A stretch of DNA of 64,000 bases from Siphonodentalium dalli. Lineage: Eukaryota > Mollusca > Scaphopoda > Gadilida > Siphonodentaliidae. The stretch is taken from the NCBI GenBank assembly GCA_032622095.1, contig CP136068.1:48042443-48106442 (forward strand), in the 5' to 3' direction. The position numbers and the translations under genes were made by a program. The notes under the pieces are model-generated. The model made no database searches, was not told where the DNA came from, and saw only the letters and a list, made by a program, of their open reading frames with translations. Shown here in pieces: positions 34,928-47,359 of the stretch (its first letter is position 1; each line of letters opens with the position of its first letter).

Positions 34928-37371
34928 GGTCCGAATCGGCATCTCCAGTTTAGACCTAGTTTAAACTACCAGTTTAAACTGGGTTTTAGTAGTAAAACCA
35001 AGTTTACCCCACCGCTGGGACGACATAGATTTGGTCGATTACGTTACATGTGGGCCACAATTGTTTAATTGCCAGGACAGGAGGCGTGGTCTGTCTTTTA
35101 ATCATGGCCACTTATCAATGCTGAATAACCCGTGCGCTTTGAGAAATCACGACGAATGCACGGTCTGTTGTATGCACGAACATGACTTGTGGATCTAAAA
35201 AATATATATTGACGGCATGGGTGGGGGCCCGCCCCAAATACCCCGTAGAAACACTCCCACCCTCCCCCAGGAGTGGGTGGCCCGACAAAAATACACCATA
35301 TAACACCCTCACCACCCCTCACCCGAGGAGGTGGAAATGGGGTACGCCCAAATACCCAACAGAAACACCCCAGCCTCACTATGGGGGTACCACCCTGAGG
35401 GGGGGGTGAAAATGGAGTAAGGACCATTTTCGAGAACGGCAAGGATTTCGGCCAATTTGATGGTATGTGAGGGTGGTCCGCCCAACCCAAATAAACCCTA
35501 AAAAACGCCACCCTCACATCCTGGGCGGGGGGGGGGGGGGTTACCACCAAAGAGTGAAGATGGGATATGGACCATTTTCGAGAACGGTAAGGATTTCGGC
35601 CAATTTGACGACAGATATCCCCTAGAAACACCCCACCCTAATCCCTGGAGGGTACTACCCCGCTGGGGTGAAATTGAAGTACGGACCATTTTATACATTA
35701 TTCGCAACAAAAAAAATGTCTCTGTCGCACAATTTTACGGCATGTGTGGGTGGCCCGCCCCGATTACCTCATAGAAACACCCTCACCCGGGTGTCGGAAT
35801 GGGGTATGAACCGTTTTTTTTCTAGAACGGCCAGGATTTCGGCCAATTTGACGGCATTGGTGGGTGGCCCGCCCTCATTAGAAACACCCCAACCCCCACC
35901 CTCACCACGGGTGGTGCCACCGAGCGGGTGAAAATGGGGTATGGACCCCGGGTGCGGGTTGGGTGTGTGTTCTATGGGGAGGGGGCGTTCTCGAAAATGT
36001 TCCATAACCCATTTTGACCCTATTCGGGGTGGTACCCCTGGGTGAGGGTGTTTCTGGGGAATATTTGGGCGGGCCACCCACACATTTTTGCGAATAAGGA
36101 ATAAAATGGTCCATACCCCATTTTCACCCTCATCGGGGTGGTCCCCACAGGGATGAAGATGGGTGTTTCTAGGGGGTATTTGGAGCGGGCTACCCACTCT
36201 TGTCGTCAAATTGACCGAAATCCTAATCATTCTCGAAATGGGTCCATACCACATTTTCACCCCCCGTGTGGTTCCCTGGTTGAGGGTGGGATGTTTCCAT
36301 GTGGCATTTGGTCGAGCCACCCACCCATGTCGTCAAGTTGGCCGAAATCCTTGCCGGTCTCGAAAATGGTCAATATCCCATGTGCACCCCCTCATGTGGT
36401 ACCCCCCCTAATGTGAGTCGGGGTGTTTCCATACCATCAACTTGGTCGAAATCCTTAGTTCTCGAAAATAGTTCATACTCCATTCCCCCCCCTTCAGGGT
36501 GGTACTCCCCCCCCCCGGTGAGGGCTGTGGTTTTTCTAGTGGGTATTTGGGTGGGCCACCAACCCATGCCGTCGAATTAACCGAAAGAGACATTTTTGTG
36601 AATACGGAATCAGCTCCAAAAGTCATGTTTGTGTCTAACGTGTCACGCTGATCAGTCCGATCCCTCCATGCTCTCAGTCGCCAAAGCGACCTCCGAACGA
36701 GCGAATTGCAAGAAAACCTATATAGCAAGAAATCATCCATCAATCTGGCATTTATCTTGTTACAAGTTATCTCATAAGTACCGACATCGTCTCCCCGAAT
36801 TCCTGCATGTACATAAACTGCAAATGGATATTGAGTTACAAACGCCCGAGTATAAACGCCTCCCACAATTTAAAAAAAAACACTCCCGTGTACGAGGAGA
36901 AACAACATCAATACAGGGCCAAAAAAAATCGACCGAATAATTAAACCCACAAAACTAGGTTTTAGTAAAACCTGGGGTAGGGTGGTTTAACTTTGAAGTT
37001 TTTTCAAAGTATAATTAAAGGTATATTTTCGAGACGAGACGTATGGTATGTATAAATCATTCATACCTAACCTTATACTGATGATTATATAGCCAATTCA
37101 CCACTAGTAATATTACCATAACTTTATCAAGTCAATAAAGCCTAGTTTCAATTGAGATCGAATTCCACAAACTAAAACTGAGTTTATCACAAAACTGGGT
37201 TTAACTACACTAAAACCCAGTTTTACTCCCGTAAAACCTAGTTTTACTACAGTAAAACCTAGTTTTACTACAGTAAAACCAAGTTTTAGTCCTACTTAAA
37301 CTTAGTTTAAACTGGAATAAAACCTGGTCTAGAATAAAACCTAGTCTAAACCAGAGATGCAGATTCGGACC
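34928..37371. mobile_element. 2.44 kb inverted-repeat element with GC-rich satellite cargo
   Basis: The left end GGTCCGAATCGGCATCTCCA is mirrored by the right end (TGCAGATTCGGACC, preceded by CCAGAGA). TCT is found on both sides (34925-34927 and 37372-37374), consistent with a 3-bp target duplication. The uninterrupted site exists in the tandem repeats (GGATTATCTATGTCTGC at about 5009 and 6570). Near both ends are dense GTTTAAAC or AAAACCAGTTTTA motifs. No transposase gene is visible; the middle is a GC-rich satellite. Confidence 0.75.
35200..36600. repeat. GC-rich satellite of about 170-bp units, inverted halfway
   Basis: Eight or more units share GGACCATTTTCGAGAACGG, AAGGATTTCGGCCAATTTGA, GGGTGGCCCGCCC and AGAAACACCC. 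Up to about 35940 they read in one direction; from about 35990 to 36590 they read in the other (TCGAAATCCT..., CCCATTTTCACCC). The array is thus one large, imperfect palindrome with G- and C-runs. ORFs of up to 183 codons on either strand (35098-36320) are composition artefacts. Confidence 0.85.
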
Positions 37372-37375
37372 TCTG

Positions 37376-38440
37376 TGTCTGCTTATTGCAGCTTGAACCG
37401 TTTACTAATGGATATCCCATCAAAATGATGTTAAATAATACATTAGAATGGTCTATCGTTCATTAGGAATGACTCTAGGGTAACAAAAACAGAAGCAAAC
37501 AGAAGAGAAGATAATGCAGTGCAGAAGAATTGCTCTTCATTTGAGGGAAACTTTTAGATTGTAAGTTCTAAACTTATCAATGTGTATTCAGTCAACTAAT
37601 GGTTCATATTCAAGAACTATAATCAGAGTGCTGCAAACAGTCCCGATACAATGCGGCCTATGTTGGCAGCCCTCTTTACACGAAATGTACCTAATGCATA
37701 CAAACCTGAACAACGCTTGTGTAATGTAGAAGGTTTCTTACTTCGATTTTGTTGGGATATTAAAACATTTGAGAGTTTACCTAGAAGTTGAAGAAAACTC
37801 GAGTTTGTTTGAAAGTGATAGTTGTATCCGTTTCACGCGTTCTGATGTTTTTAGATAAAGAGACGCGGTATCTTTTCTGAGATAAAAGGGATTCATTGTT
37901 TTCCTATCGAGTCCTTTTACCAAGAAAGGGGAAAATAGCCAAACACACGAATAAACCGATGCCATGGCTGGGTGGTTTGGCTCGAACATGACAAGACGAG
38001 AACATTCGATGCAACGCCTTGGTGAAGACTAATCACCTCTTAGTGTCTTAGTTATTCAGTCCGTGTCACTTCGGTCATCTATAACTCGGACATAGATATA
38101 CAGGCGTTACTGTTGTATGAACCGCAATATCCTGAACTAACAGACAATCAGTCTTATTTTCAAGCACCATCTACTCTCCGACGTTGATAGTGTACTGGAT
38201 ACGGAATGTAGTGGCATTGGTAACAGTGCTATATGTATGCAATTTAGACGCATGCACGAAAAATACTGGTGTAACACAAACTGGTGATATAGACATTTAC
38301 CCGAACGAGAAAAGAGAACGGAAGTTATTTTGATTGGAAGAGCGTGATCCATTATCGTTAACCTGGGGATTGTTTATACAACGAAGCAAAAATTGCACAT
38401 GACTGACTTACTCTTGTGTTGCAGAATCAGTTGCAACGTA
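37376..38440 (+). promoter_or_regulatory. Upstream region of lectin gene 2
   Basis: Matches about 7640-8709 in front of gene 1 throughout (for example GTCTGCTTATTGCAGCTTG and CTTCGATTTTGTTGGGATAT). Left edge of the second copy of the segmental duplication. No gene. Specific promoter elements could not be assigned. Confidence 0.4.
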
Positions 38441-38740
38441 ATGTTTGCCATATTGCAAATATCAGCGAGCCTGATGATCGGAATTGTAATGTCGAGTCAT
38501 CTACCAACTTTCGAAAACCATTGCTCGAGTTGCCCAAGTGGTCTGCAGCAAGAATTCTTTAAATTTAACACCCAGAACATACTACAATGTCATAAAGCAT
38601 GTGTGAATCATAGGCTCTGCAAGTCAATGGAGTTCAACGTGCAGAGTAGAGAGTGTGTTTTCCTTGACGCTGCTGGTATGCATGATAGTTTCCTAGATGA
38701 TTCACCATGGCGACATGCTGATGTGCAAGTACAACAAGAG
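38441..38740 (+). CDS. PAN/CTLD secreted lectin-like gene 2, exon 1
   Basis: 100 codons, ending GAG|GTAAGG (phase 0) like gene 1. The signal peptide is shorter (MFAILQISASLMIGIVMS) because about 24 bp coding for the middle of the gene 1 leader are missing; it remains hydrophobic. The PAN-like core LQCHKACVNHRLCKSMEF keeps all cysteines. An in-frame ATG at 38393 would add 16 residues, but those do not align with gene 1, so I start at 38441. Secretion is likely, though the shortened leader deserves testing. Confidence 0.8.
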
Positions 38741-39099
38741 GTAAGGGGAATTTAACCCTGTTTTTTACCCAATGGATTCAATCATTCATTTATGGAAGCA
38801 TTTATGTTATTCATCTCCTGAATGGTCGGGGGAAATAAGCAGACGACATAAAATACAAATACAGAATGAGGTTTATATATTGAAGGGAAATCTTCATATA
38901 ATAAGCTAAAAACCAGATGTCTTTTGTATAACTTATTATCTGAACATTTCCTATCAGAACTGTCCGTCAATGAGTATATAGAAAAGCAATGGTTATGCCG
39001 ATGTTTCATGTAAATACCTGAATAACATTCACCTCTATGGAACGCATATGTGAGTAGTATCTGATTGATGTAATTAAAAGATAGCATTATACTCAGTAT

Positions 39100-41057
39100 T
39101 TATTTATTTTTTGCATAGGGCCGCATAGAGCTGAAAAAGTTTGACACGGTTTACAGTATAATGCGTGTACTTTACTCTACCTTTACTGATCGAATGTCAA
39201 CATAAGAAATACTATGTTGGAAAAATATAGTCTCCTAATTACATAGAATTGTATATAAACGATGGTCTTTGTAGAATTGTTATCTGAACATATCCTAATT
39301 GGACTGCTCGTCAATGAACATTTATCAAAGCAAAGGTTATGGTGATGTTTCATGTAAATACTCGAATAAGATTCTCATCTGTGGAACGCATGTGTGCGTA
39401 GTATTTGTTTGATTCTATATAAAACAGCAATATCCAATATTGAACTGCATAGAGCTGAACAAGCTTAACACGGATTACGGTATAATGCGTTGAAATGATG
39501 TTATGATCAACTGTCAGCATACAAACTAATGTATGGAATAATAGTGCTTCCTTATTTGCATGGAATATTATATATACAACTGAAAAATCGTGACATATTA
39601 ACTGCTGATAATTGTGCCTGAATACTCTGGTTGATTACGTACATACATGTATATTTCACGTATTGCGTACAAACATCACGACGCGTTCAAATGAGTAGAT
39701 ATGTCATATTGGCGCCACTTGAGTCACGGATAGGGCAGGAATGGACGATATCAATAGAAATGTGTTTAGCGCCAATTTACACCAAATTCATACACATTGT
39801 TATCCAATGATACGAGGAATCAAATTGCGTGGACCCGTTGAAGACGCCAAGGTTATTGCCTACATTTGCGACTGTCGGGGCTGTCTGTGTCACATGTACC
39901 TTCGCGTAGAGCATATATATATGGCACCAAAGGGACTAACACGTGTCACTTATTACGATCAAGATAAGAGTGTGGGTTAAATTTTTCTAAAAAGACGCTG
40001 TATGTATCAGGTGCAAAACAATAGCGATTTCCCCAAAATGATACAATGTAATCTCCATGATATGGTGTTGTTCGGGTCAGGAGTGCACAGAGGGCACCAA
40101 CATATTTTTTTAAACGCACATTTCCTCCAAATTTATGCATATTCTTCTCCATGATACGCGGAATTTAATCATGTGATTTAAGTGAGGGTCGCTTGGGAGA
40201 GGCACTAAATTTGATAAGAATCCGTTTAGTTGCCGATCACCACCACACATATATACGTAATCATCTCCCTGATATCAGGAATCTAATGATGTGGTTTAGA
40301 TATGGCAAAAGGAACACCGTTCGAGTCATTAATGTGGAATGGATGAGCTCCAAATCTGATGCAAATAATTTCCACCAAGAAGGCACGCTCTACATGTAAC
40401 ATTGATGAGAATGTTTTGGTCATCAATATCAACAAAAGTTGTATACAGTCATCTCCATATAATTCGTTCTATAAGGAGTTTTTGGCGTTCACATTTCACA
40501 GCCTCGACATGTTGTGACCTAATTAAGTCACTTGAACAATTACATCTTCTCAACTGTCATATGTATGGGGACGGGAATCAGGACCTTCATACAGTAAGTT
40601 CGCTAAACAGATATATATATAGAAGAAAAATTATAAGTATATTTATCATTATATCTAAGAGATGCATTTATTCTTGTGAGGGACCTTGAATCGTTAGAGG
40701 ATGGCATGTTAGACTGGGTAATGTATTATAACACAATTGAGTCTGTCCCATTCAAGATATTTTCCGCAAGATAGATAAAATTTGTCAAGAGAGATGGAAA
40801 TGCGTTGAAGACCCATTCGCAATAGTTGTGACAGTGTGCAGTCAAATAGAGTTTCATCTGAGATAAAAGAAACAGTCAGTAGCACATGACATTTCTGGAT
40901 CATCCAATACTGGAAGCTGACAAGGGTATATAACTCGATACAGATAATTTCTTCCCGTTTTAGAGCAGACTCACATAAACAACTTAAAACATCGCTGTGT
41001 CGGTTACTAGCTGATATATTTTAAACTGAGAATAGTTGGCCACTACAACACCATGGC
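39100..41057. other. Intron 1 of gene 2, left part
   Basis: To about 39300 it matches intron 1 of gene 1 (about 9400-9560). From about 39740 to 40470 a diverged phrase recurs (CTCCATGATA..GGAATCTAATGATGTG), suggesting an old dispersed or tandem repeat. ORFs at 39741-39980 (+) and 40193-40689 (+) have no recognised domain. Nothing else seen. Confidence 0.4.
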
Positions 41058-41480
41058 TCACATTTCAGTTAACCCATAAAAGGCTGAAATGACAAAGCAG
41101 GACGCGCACAAGAAGCATGATACATAAAATAATATATACAACGGGGTGTATTAAAACAGATAAAAACAGCACCTATAACAATCACCCCCTCTAGGTGAAG
41201 AATGGCTCCTGACATTCACTGAAATGTATGAATAATCCTGCAGAAGTGAAACTTTTGGGTAGGCATTTCCATTGAGAATATCACCATTATACAATAGTAA
41301 ATTCTGGAATAAACTGCAAGTCAAAATCTACAGCAGGTAGCTGCAAAAGTGGCAGCATGTATACTAGTACAGGTTGTTGCTGAAACTGTACAACCTGACA
41401 TCCAATGAAAAACACATCACTGATGCCGGGTATCAGATCTGAAATATCTAATAATTACAGCTGGTAACATGTAGAGTAAT
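41058..41480 (-). mobile_element. Truncated gypsy fragment: 3' internal end plus first ~120 nt of LTR
   Basis: Reverse-strand relative of 2400-2790. The LTR edge lies at 41180 (reading ACCTATAACA on the + strand), the polypurine tract at 41181-41196, and internal sequence to about 41480 matches the region just 5' of the LTR at 2665. Both ends are truncated, and it carries no ORF. It shows that the family at 1-3117 has more than one copy. Confidence 0.8.
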
Positions 41481-41699
41481 CTGTAGTACAAGTTACAGTT
41501 TAATATGGGAGGCTGAAATAAAACCTACAAGTCATTACTACAATAGGTTCAGTCTCTGCAAAGTTAATACGCTCAAATTAATTTATTCATCACTAAATCA
41601 AATATCTGACATGAAATACAAATAGAAATAGTGAAATAGTATATACAATACTATCTCCAAAGTTGAACTTGGAAAGGAAAATTTGATACATAGCTGGAA

Positions 41700-41960
41700 C
41701 GTCAGTCAGTTTTGACACATCACTTGGTCTTCAGTTGAAATAATCCTAATAGGCCTTTGACCAGAATGAGACAAAATATGTATAACAATTCCTTACATAA
41801 TAATAAATACACAATAAGATTAAAATAAGAGAATGGAACACTATACTATCCCATGAGATACCTGAATTAATAAAGGAATTTTTTCATGAAGTAGGTTTTG
41901 ACCACTACTTGATCTTCAGCTGAAATTCCTACCAGGCTCTCTTTCATTCAGATAAGCATG
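41700..41960. repeat. Two-unit imperfect repeat
   Basis: TTGGTCTTCAGTTGAAAT (about 41727) and TTGATCTTCAGCTGAAAT (about 41909), with similar flanks (CCTAATAGGCC.. and CCTACCAGGC..), form a diverged direct duplication of about 180-bp spacing. Probably part of the decayed retroelement flank. Confidence 0.35.
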
Positions 41961-42873
41961 TGGTTACAATATCCAAATATAATATAATATGCAAGGCATA
42001 TAAAGAACGACCCCGACATAATAGTAAGAAGACGGATAATGCAAAGGATCGTGCAAATAGTCGTGGAACTATATGCATATATAGGCATATACGCATGTCA
42101 GCGATGCGAATGTTTGAGTGTTAGTGCAGATCGTTTTGGATGCCAGTGGACTTCGATGAGTACATGGTGCCTTCATATAGCATATCGGCCTTTGATAATA
42201 AAAGCCTCTATATTGTAATGTATATAGTGAATGCTATAGACTACAATGTACGTCGCTGCGATTAAGCTGTGAAGTAGTAAATTCGTCGTTAGGGATGCGT
42301 AATAATATACAGTTGTTGCCCGCGATTGAGCGAGACACGGGGATGTGTCGCCCGCTCGAACCCTGGAAGGTCGAGAGCGGCGACAAGTCAATGTTTCTCA
42401 CGAAAACAAGGGTGACAATTGTATTGTTTTACGACAAAGGGGAATACACCTGCTTAATGACAGGCCTAAGTGTGCGTGTATATTCTTTAATCCAGTTTGA
42501 AGAGATCATTTTATGTTGGAATATTCGGTTTTTAGAATATAAAACGTTCAAATTGTGAGTCAATTAAAAAATCCATCAGTGGTCATTTTACTGGTCGTAT
42601 GGTGTGAATCGGTTCACGGAAAGAGTAGTAAATCTATAGCTATGGTATTGTTTTAAATGAGTATACACGTGATAATTTCAAGAATAATAGCACGCATGTG
42701 AAAATAACAAGCGTTGGTCTTGCAACGGAAATAGACAGCATACAGACTACTACGCCACATCAGGGTATGTTTGTGGAATCAAGGGAACATATTGCCCGCG
42801 AAGAAATTGTCAATACAGTAAAGAGAAGATGTTTGAACCTTTAGAGCTTAGTACAAAACGTATCTGTAACGTA

Positions 42874-44174
42874 TAGTCCAGGAGATATTGGTCGACCTCG
42901 GCACCCCCCCAGGACCCAACTTCACCCCACTAATTTTCTTCCTTAAGGTCTCCTCTAATTTTTTTCACTTGTTAACAAGAAAAAAAAGTGGCCGCAGAGA
43001 CTCCAGACAAGATGGCGTCCATCATGGCGGCCATTTTTTTTAAATGCACCAGGTCTCTTTGATCGCCGTTATAGTAAAGATTATATCACATGCAGTCCTG
43101 TTTTCCGCTCGATTCGTTATGCAAATATACAACCCTTACAAATTAGCCAAAAATCCGACACCAGAATCCAATATGGCGGCCAAGATGGCCACCGAAATGT
43201 GAATATATTGCGTACTATTGTGAGTTGGGAACATTTAGGCGAAGAACTTTCCTTGTACTATATCCAAATAAAAGTCTCCCAAATTTCGGTGATTTTTCAA
43301 AATCTGTCCGCCATTGTGGGCACCATTTTGGATTTGGGGGACTTTAATTTGGATATGGTACAAGAAAAGTTCTTTGCCTAAGTGTTCCCAACTCACAATA
43401 GTACGCAGGTTTGGAGTTTTCATGACAATAATGCTCACTGATGTTAAAATCAGCGATTTTCGGCGATTTTTTATTTCTGGTGGCCATTTTGGCCGCCATC
43501 TTGGATTTTGGTAAATATTCCTCAACTCAGGTATAAGAGGAATCCTAGCTCAAATATTTCCTACACATATATATGCATGGGTGTTGTTATAATAGCAATA
43601 ACATTCATTGATTCGAAAAAATACATCGCGTTATTAACGTAGATTCGGCTTTGATCTATTATACCGGCATTTGGGAAAACGTGATATCGGACAAAAATAT
43701 CCCGCAATGAATGTATATTATGGTCCCCATGTGGTCGCCAATAACTCCTCTATATGATAAATGTATAACATGGCGCAAATATGCCAACATTTTCCCACAG
43801 AGACAAACGAAAGGTGGTAACATGTCAGAAAAATAGCATATTTTCACATTTCGGCGGCCATTTTGGCCGCCATATTGGATTCTGGCGTTTGATTATTGGC
43901 TAATTTGTAAGGGTTGTATATTATCATAACAAATCGAGCGGAAAACAAGACCGCATGTGATATCATCTTTACTATAACGGCGATCAAAGAGACCTGGTGC
44001 ATTTTTTTTTAAATGGCCGCCATGATGGACGCCATCTTGTCTGGAGTCTCTGCGGCCACTTTTTTTCTTGTTAACAAGTGAAAAAAATTAGAGGAGACCT
44101 TAAGGAAGAAAATTAGTGGGGTGAAGTTGAGTCCTGGGGGGGGGTGCAGAGGTCGACCAATATCTCCTGGACTA
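42874..44174. mobile_element. 1.3 kb foldback element with ~330-bp inverted arms
   Basis: The ends TAGTCCAGGAGATATTGGTC and GACCAATATCTCCTGGACTA mirror each other. The arms stay matched for about 330 bp each (42874-43205 and 43850-44174), and GTA flanks both sides (42871-42873, 44175-44177). Inside lies another inverted pair (about 43210-43272 and 43340-43405, GCGTACTATTGTGAGTTGGG and mirror). The arms carry several AAGATGGC(G/C) motifs. No ORF longer than about 96 codons, and none with a domain. It lies in intron 1 of gene 2; gene 1 lacks it. Confidence 0.85.
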
Positions 44175-44692
44175 GTAGGTAAACCTTGTGTGCAATTGTC
44201 TGCAGCAGTATATATCAACTACATAACAATATTTAATTATTTATTCATCCGTATTCAGTATTGACATAAAAAGTTCCAATAGGAACATTACACCTTATAA
44301 CGGATATATATCTGCTGCTATCTATCTGCTGCTGAGTCATAACACCATTTATGCGTTTTAATTGCAAATTAAAACAATTGTGCAAATGATCAGACATCAC
44401 AGTTCGTGATTGTTATGAAAAGGTGGGGTTTATGGGGTTTTATGGTATTATCAGAGGACTGAGAGGAATCTGCCCGTTGAGTTATTTGTAGTTCTATGTT
44501 TACTGGTCCTCGAGGGTAGCAAGTGATTTGCGGCCCGCCATGTGACACACCCTTGACGAATCAGACGGGATGTGAATTGAGTAAATGCTATCAATTGTAT
44601 GTCATCTTCATTATGCGAAAGTTGTCTATTACTATGCCAGAACTAACTGCTGTCGAACACAAGTCACTTCAAACATTTGGTTTCAATTTCAG

Positions 44693-44795
44693 GTTGCTTG
44701 TAGATCTAGAAAATCGTGTGCGGCCAACGAGCTCTGCTACATTGATCAAACAAGGAAGGCTGGGTTTGGCTGCACGCCACATCAGTGGATGATGT
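44693..44795 (+). CDS. PAN/CTLD gene 2, exon 2 (Cys-rich linker)
   Basis: A 103-bp exon after ATTTCAG|, before |GTAAGT, phase 0 in and phase 1 out. It shares SCAANELCY with gene 1 and keeps the four cysteines. It is one codon longer than gene 1 (an extra ATG before the donor), which leaves the reading frame unchanged. Confidence 0.82.
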
Positions 44796-46678
44796 GTAAG
44801 TATTCCGGTATGATGCCAGATATGTACGTGTAGTTTATAATCAAAGATTTTTGCGCATGCGTTGTGCACAATTTCTTTTATATTTTCTGGATGATGTTGT
44901 GGTTAAAATGCTATATCTATATATTGTATGTTTCAGGCGAGCTTTAACTAATAGACATAAAGCCGTTTTAAGGAGTTTTCTGGACCTATATAATGCACAG
45001 CTGGGGTTATCATTGTTTTCTAAAATATTTCTTTTATGTTCATATATTTACTGCTTAATCCACAATTCAAAATGCTTTATTTATCAATTTCACATATCGT
45101 TATATCGACTTCAATAGCCTTGTTATCCTTCCAATTTCCGTAAATGGAAATTACATTTCCCATATTTCGTCATATACTCCTCCTCCACTTATCGTCAGAT
45201 GGCCGACGCAGATTATGATGCCTGATAGCAGCAGATATATATGCTTTAATCTCTCATCCAAATAAATAAATAACCATTGCATGCAACGGATATTGAGAAC
45301 AGAGAAACAGAATAAAACATAATAGTCAGAAAGCATAAGTATATACACAAGAAGGATCGTGTAACCCCGGGCATAAAGTAGGTTAATATATATTTAATAA
45401 CACTCACGATTTTTATCAAAACCGCTACCAGCATGTCAACTGAGACATGTACCGCACACTGTCCGAGTTTACAAGCCTTACTCGCGCTTGATTGCGTTCG
45501 TAAATAGAACGGAAACAAGAACGTTTGTTTATCCGCGCCAAACACCATGCAGCACCCTCTACGTTAGGACTGCGATATAGCACTTCCACAAGGATGGTAC
45601 TTTGCGGATCGATACATCTATTTTTACACATCGTCGGAACTATATTTAGTCACCGATTATCTTATTTTGACACCAAACGTTTGTAATAATGGTAATTCGT
45701 TCGGTATTGATAAGAATAATATAGATTGAGCCAGATATACATGTAGACATCCTAAGAACTAAGAACACATAATAAATCCTTACCAAATGTCCTTATGGCA
45801 GTGATATATCAGCGAAGCGATGGGAGATAACTCTGCCTGGAGTTTGGGTCCTCGCATCTCGCGTCCCATAGCTTGATGCAACATCCTTTCTAACACCGTT
45901 TTATGGACTGCCTTGACAGACGACAGACTCTAAATACATTACATATGCATCACGGGGCTACGTCTGGATCATGCACGGGCTTTTGTGCTTGTGACGTTAC
46001 CAATATATCTTTATTGCCTCCTCTATGGAGAGATTATATAAACATTATATTATACACAAAATGCATACAAATGAGAACAAAAAATATACATATATGTGAT
46101 GTCTGAGAGAACTTCCGTCAGTTTCTCTTGAATGCAGACGGAGTTACATGTTATTGTGCTTTAATTGTTATCACCAGATGCAAGTTAATTTAGGGATGCG
46201 TTCACGTATGTCATCGAATGGGGCACCGTAAATAAACGGAGCAAGGTTGCATATGTCTTTCGCCAGTTTTATTTCCAATTGTTCCCCACCTCTCGCAAGC
46301 CGTTGTTTTTGGTTTATATGACCAACGATCCGAACAATGATCGAAAGCATTATGTCGTACGGATTCCAGGTTAAGGTGGTCGTGAGAAGTTCACATATAA
46401 AAGTTTCCTTCGGAACGTTGACGAGGCTATTGAAGTCGATATATATATATGTGTAACAGTTTGTTTCAGACGACTGATTTTGGAGCTTGTTGTGGTAAAT
46501 AATCATGTGAAGGTAATTCATTTGTGTACGCCATAGAGTTCACATGGGCAGACGTCGAAGGTGCATAATAAACTCCGGCTCCGAATCTGTGTTTTTAATT
46601 TGGTCGCCCATTTTGACGTCGTCGTAGGTAGTTTCTGCACCGAATAAATCATGTAAAGATTTTCATGAATTTTTCCAG
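44796..46678. other. Intron 2 of gene 2
   Basis: 1.88 kb, against 6.2 kb in gene 1, because it lacks the foldback MITE and the LINE. Parts at 44800-45230 match about 13850-13900 and 14880-15200 in gene 1. A minus-strand ORF pair (46171-46521, 46518-46793) is noted separately. Confidence 0.5.
46171..46521 (-). pseudogene. Unrecognised minus-strand ORF near exon 3 of gene 2
   Basis: A 116-codon ORF whose second half (KDICNLAPFIYGAPFDDIRE near the end) reads like ordinary protein more than random translation, but I recognise no family. Only 158 bp separate it from the CTLD exon on the other strand. It could be a relic of an inserted gene or chance. Not found in intron 2 of gene 1. Confidence 0.2.
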
Positions 46679-46876
46679 TCTGCGACATATCCCTTGGATA
46701 CCACATGCGCACACTGGCAAACAAGACGTATTGCCTTCGATATGTACCGTCATCGGTGGTCAATAATGTGGCGAAAGCAGATTGCGAGAACAATGATGGT
46801 CATCTTATAACGATCGAGAGTAGAGCTATGCTTGACGATCTAGAAACATTGTTGATGACACTTGGACATGGATCAG
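46679..46876 (+). CDS. PAN/CTLD gene 2, exon 3 (first half of C-type lectin domain)
   Basis: A 198-bp exon after TTTCCAG|, before |GTTGGT; same phases and length as gene 1. It keeps CDISLGYH, YCLRYV and AKADCENNDGHLITIES. Fourteen base differences from gene 1 were counted, several of them changing residues (for example His/Arg in the HTLANK/RTLANK stretch and Thr/Asn near VVTN/VVNN), with no frame damage. That pattern fits two genes both kept open after duplication. Confidence 0.88.
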
Positions 46877-47359
46877 GTTGGTAATAGAGATATCGTATTT
46901 TAATCGCCATATTCACATCATATTCAATTGATAAAATAAAGCAGAGTGCATTTTGTTCTGGAGAAAATAGCACACCACGTTTATGTTCAAGACCAGATAA
47001 ATCTACTTTCATCAACCTATGTAGACAATCATACCATATGTCGCTACTATGAAACATATGTGCAATATATGTATTAATTCAGGCGTTTTTATGTAAAAAC
47101 AAATACTATTGACTTGCGTATCCGTGTGTCCGTTTGCTAGTAAGAATCCAGGAATTAGGACTTGACATTTTATTAAATTTCCAAAATTGTGACTTGGCGA
47201 GTAGTATCTGGTCGTTCAATTTACATAATATATGGTTTCCCGTAGCATATCAACGTAATCCAATTACACGTTACATGGATGAACAATTCCATTTTACAAA
47301 TGTTAGCTCAAAATATTTACATTTGTGAATATGATTTGAGATATCAAACATGGGTCGAG

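Noticed and set aside
35098-36866. ORFs of 150-183 codons, proline- and glycine-rich
   Set aside because: They lie in the GC-rich satellite, occur on both strands and follow its period; no domain or start context supports a gene.
42300-42400. TTCGAGCGGG-type phrase suggesting a tRNA B box (minus strand)
   Set aside because: No matching A box, acceptor stem or cloverleaf could be drawn.
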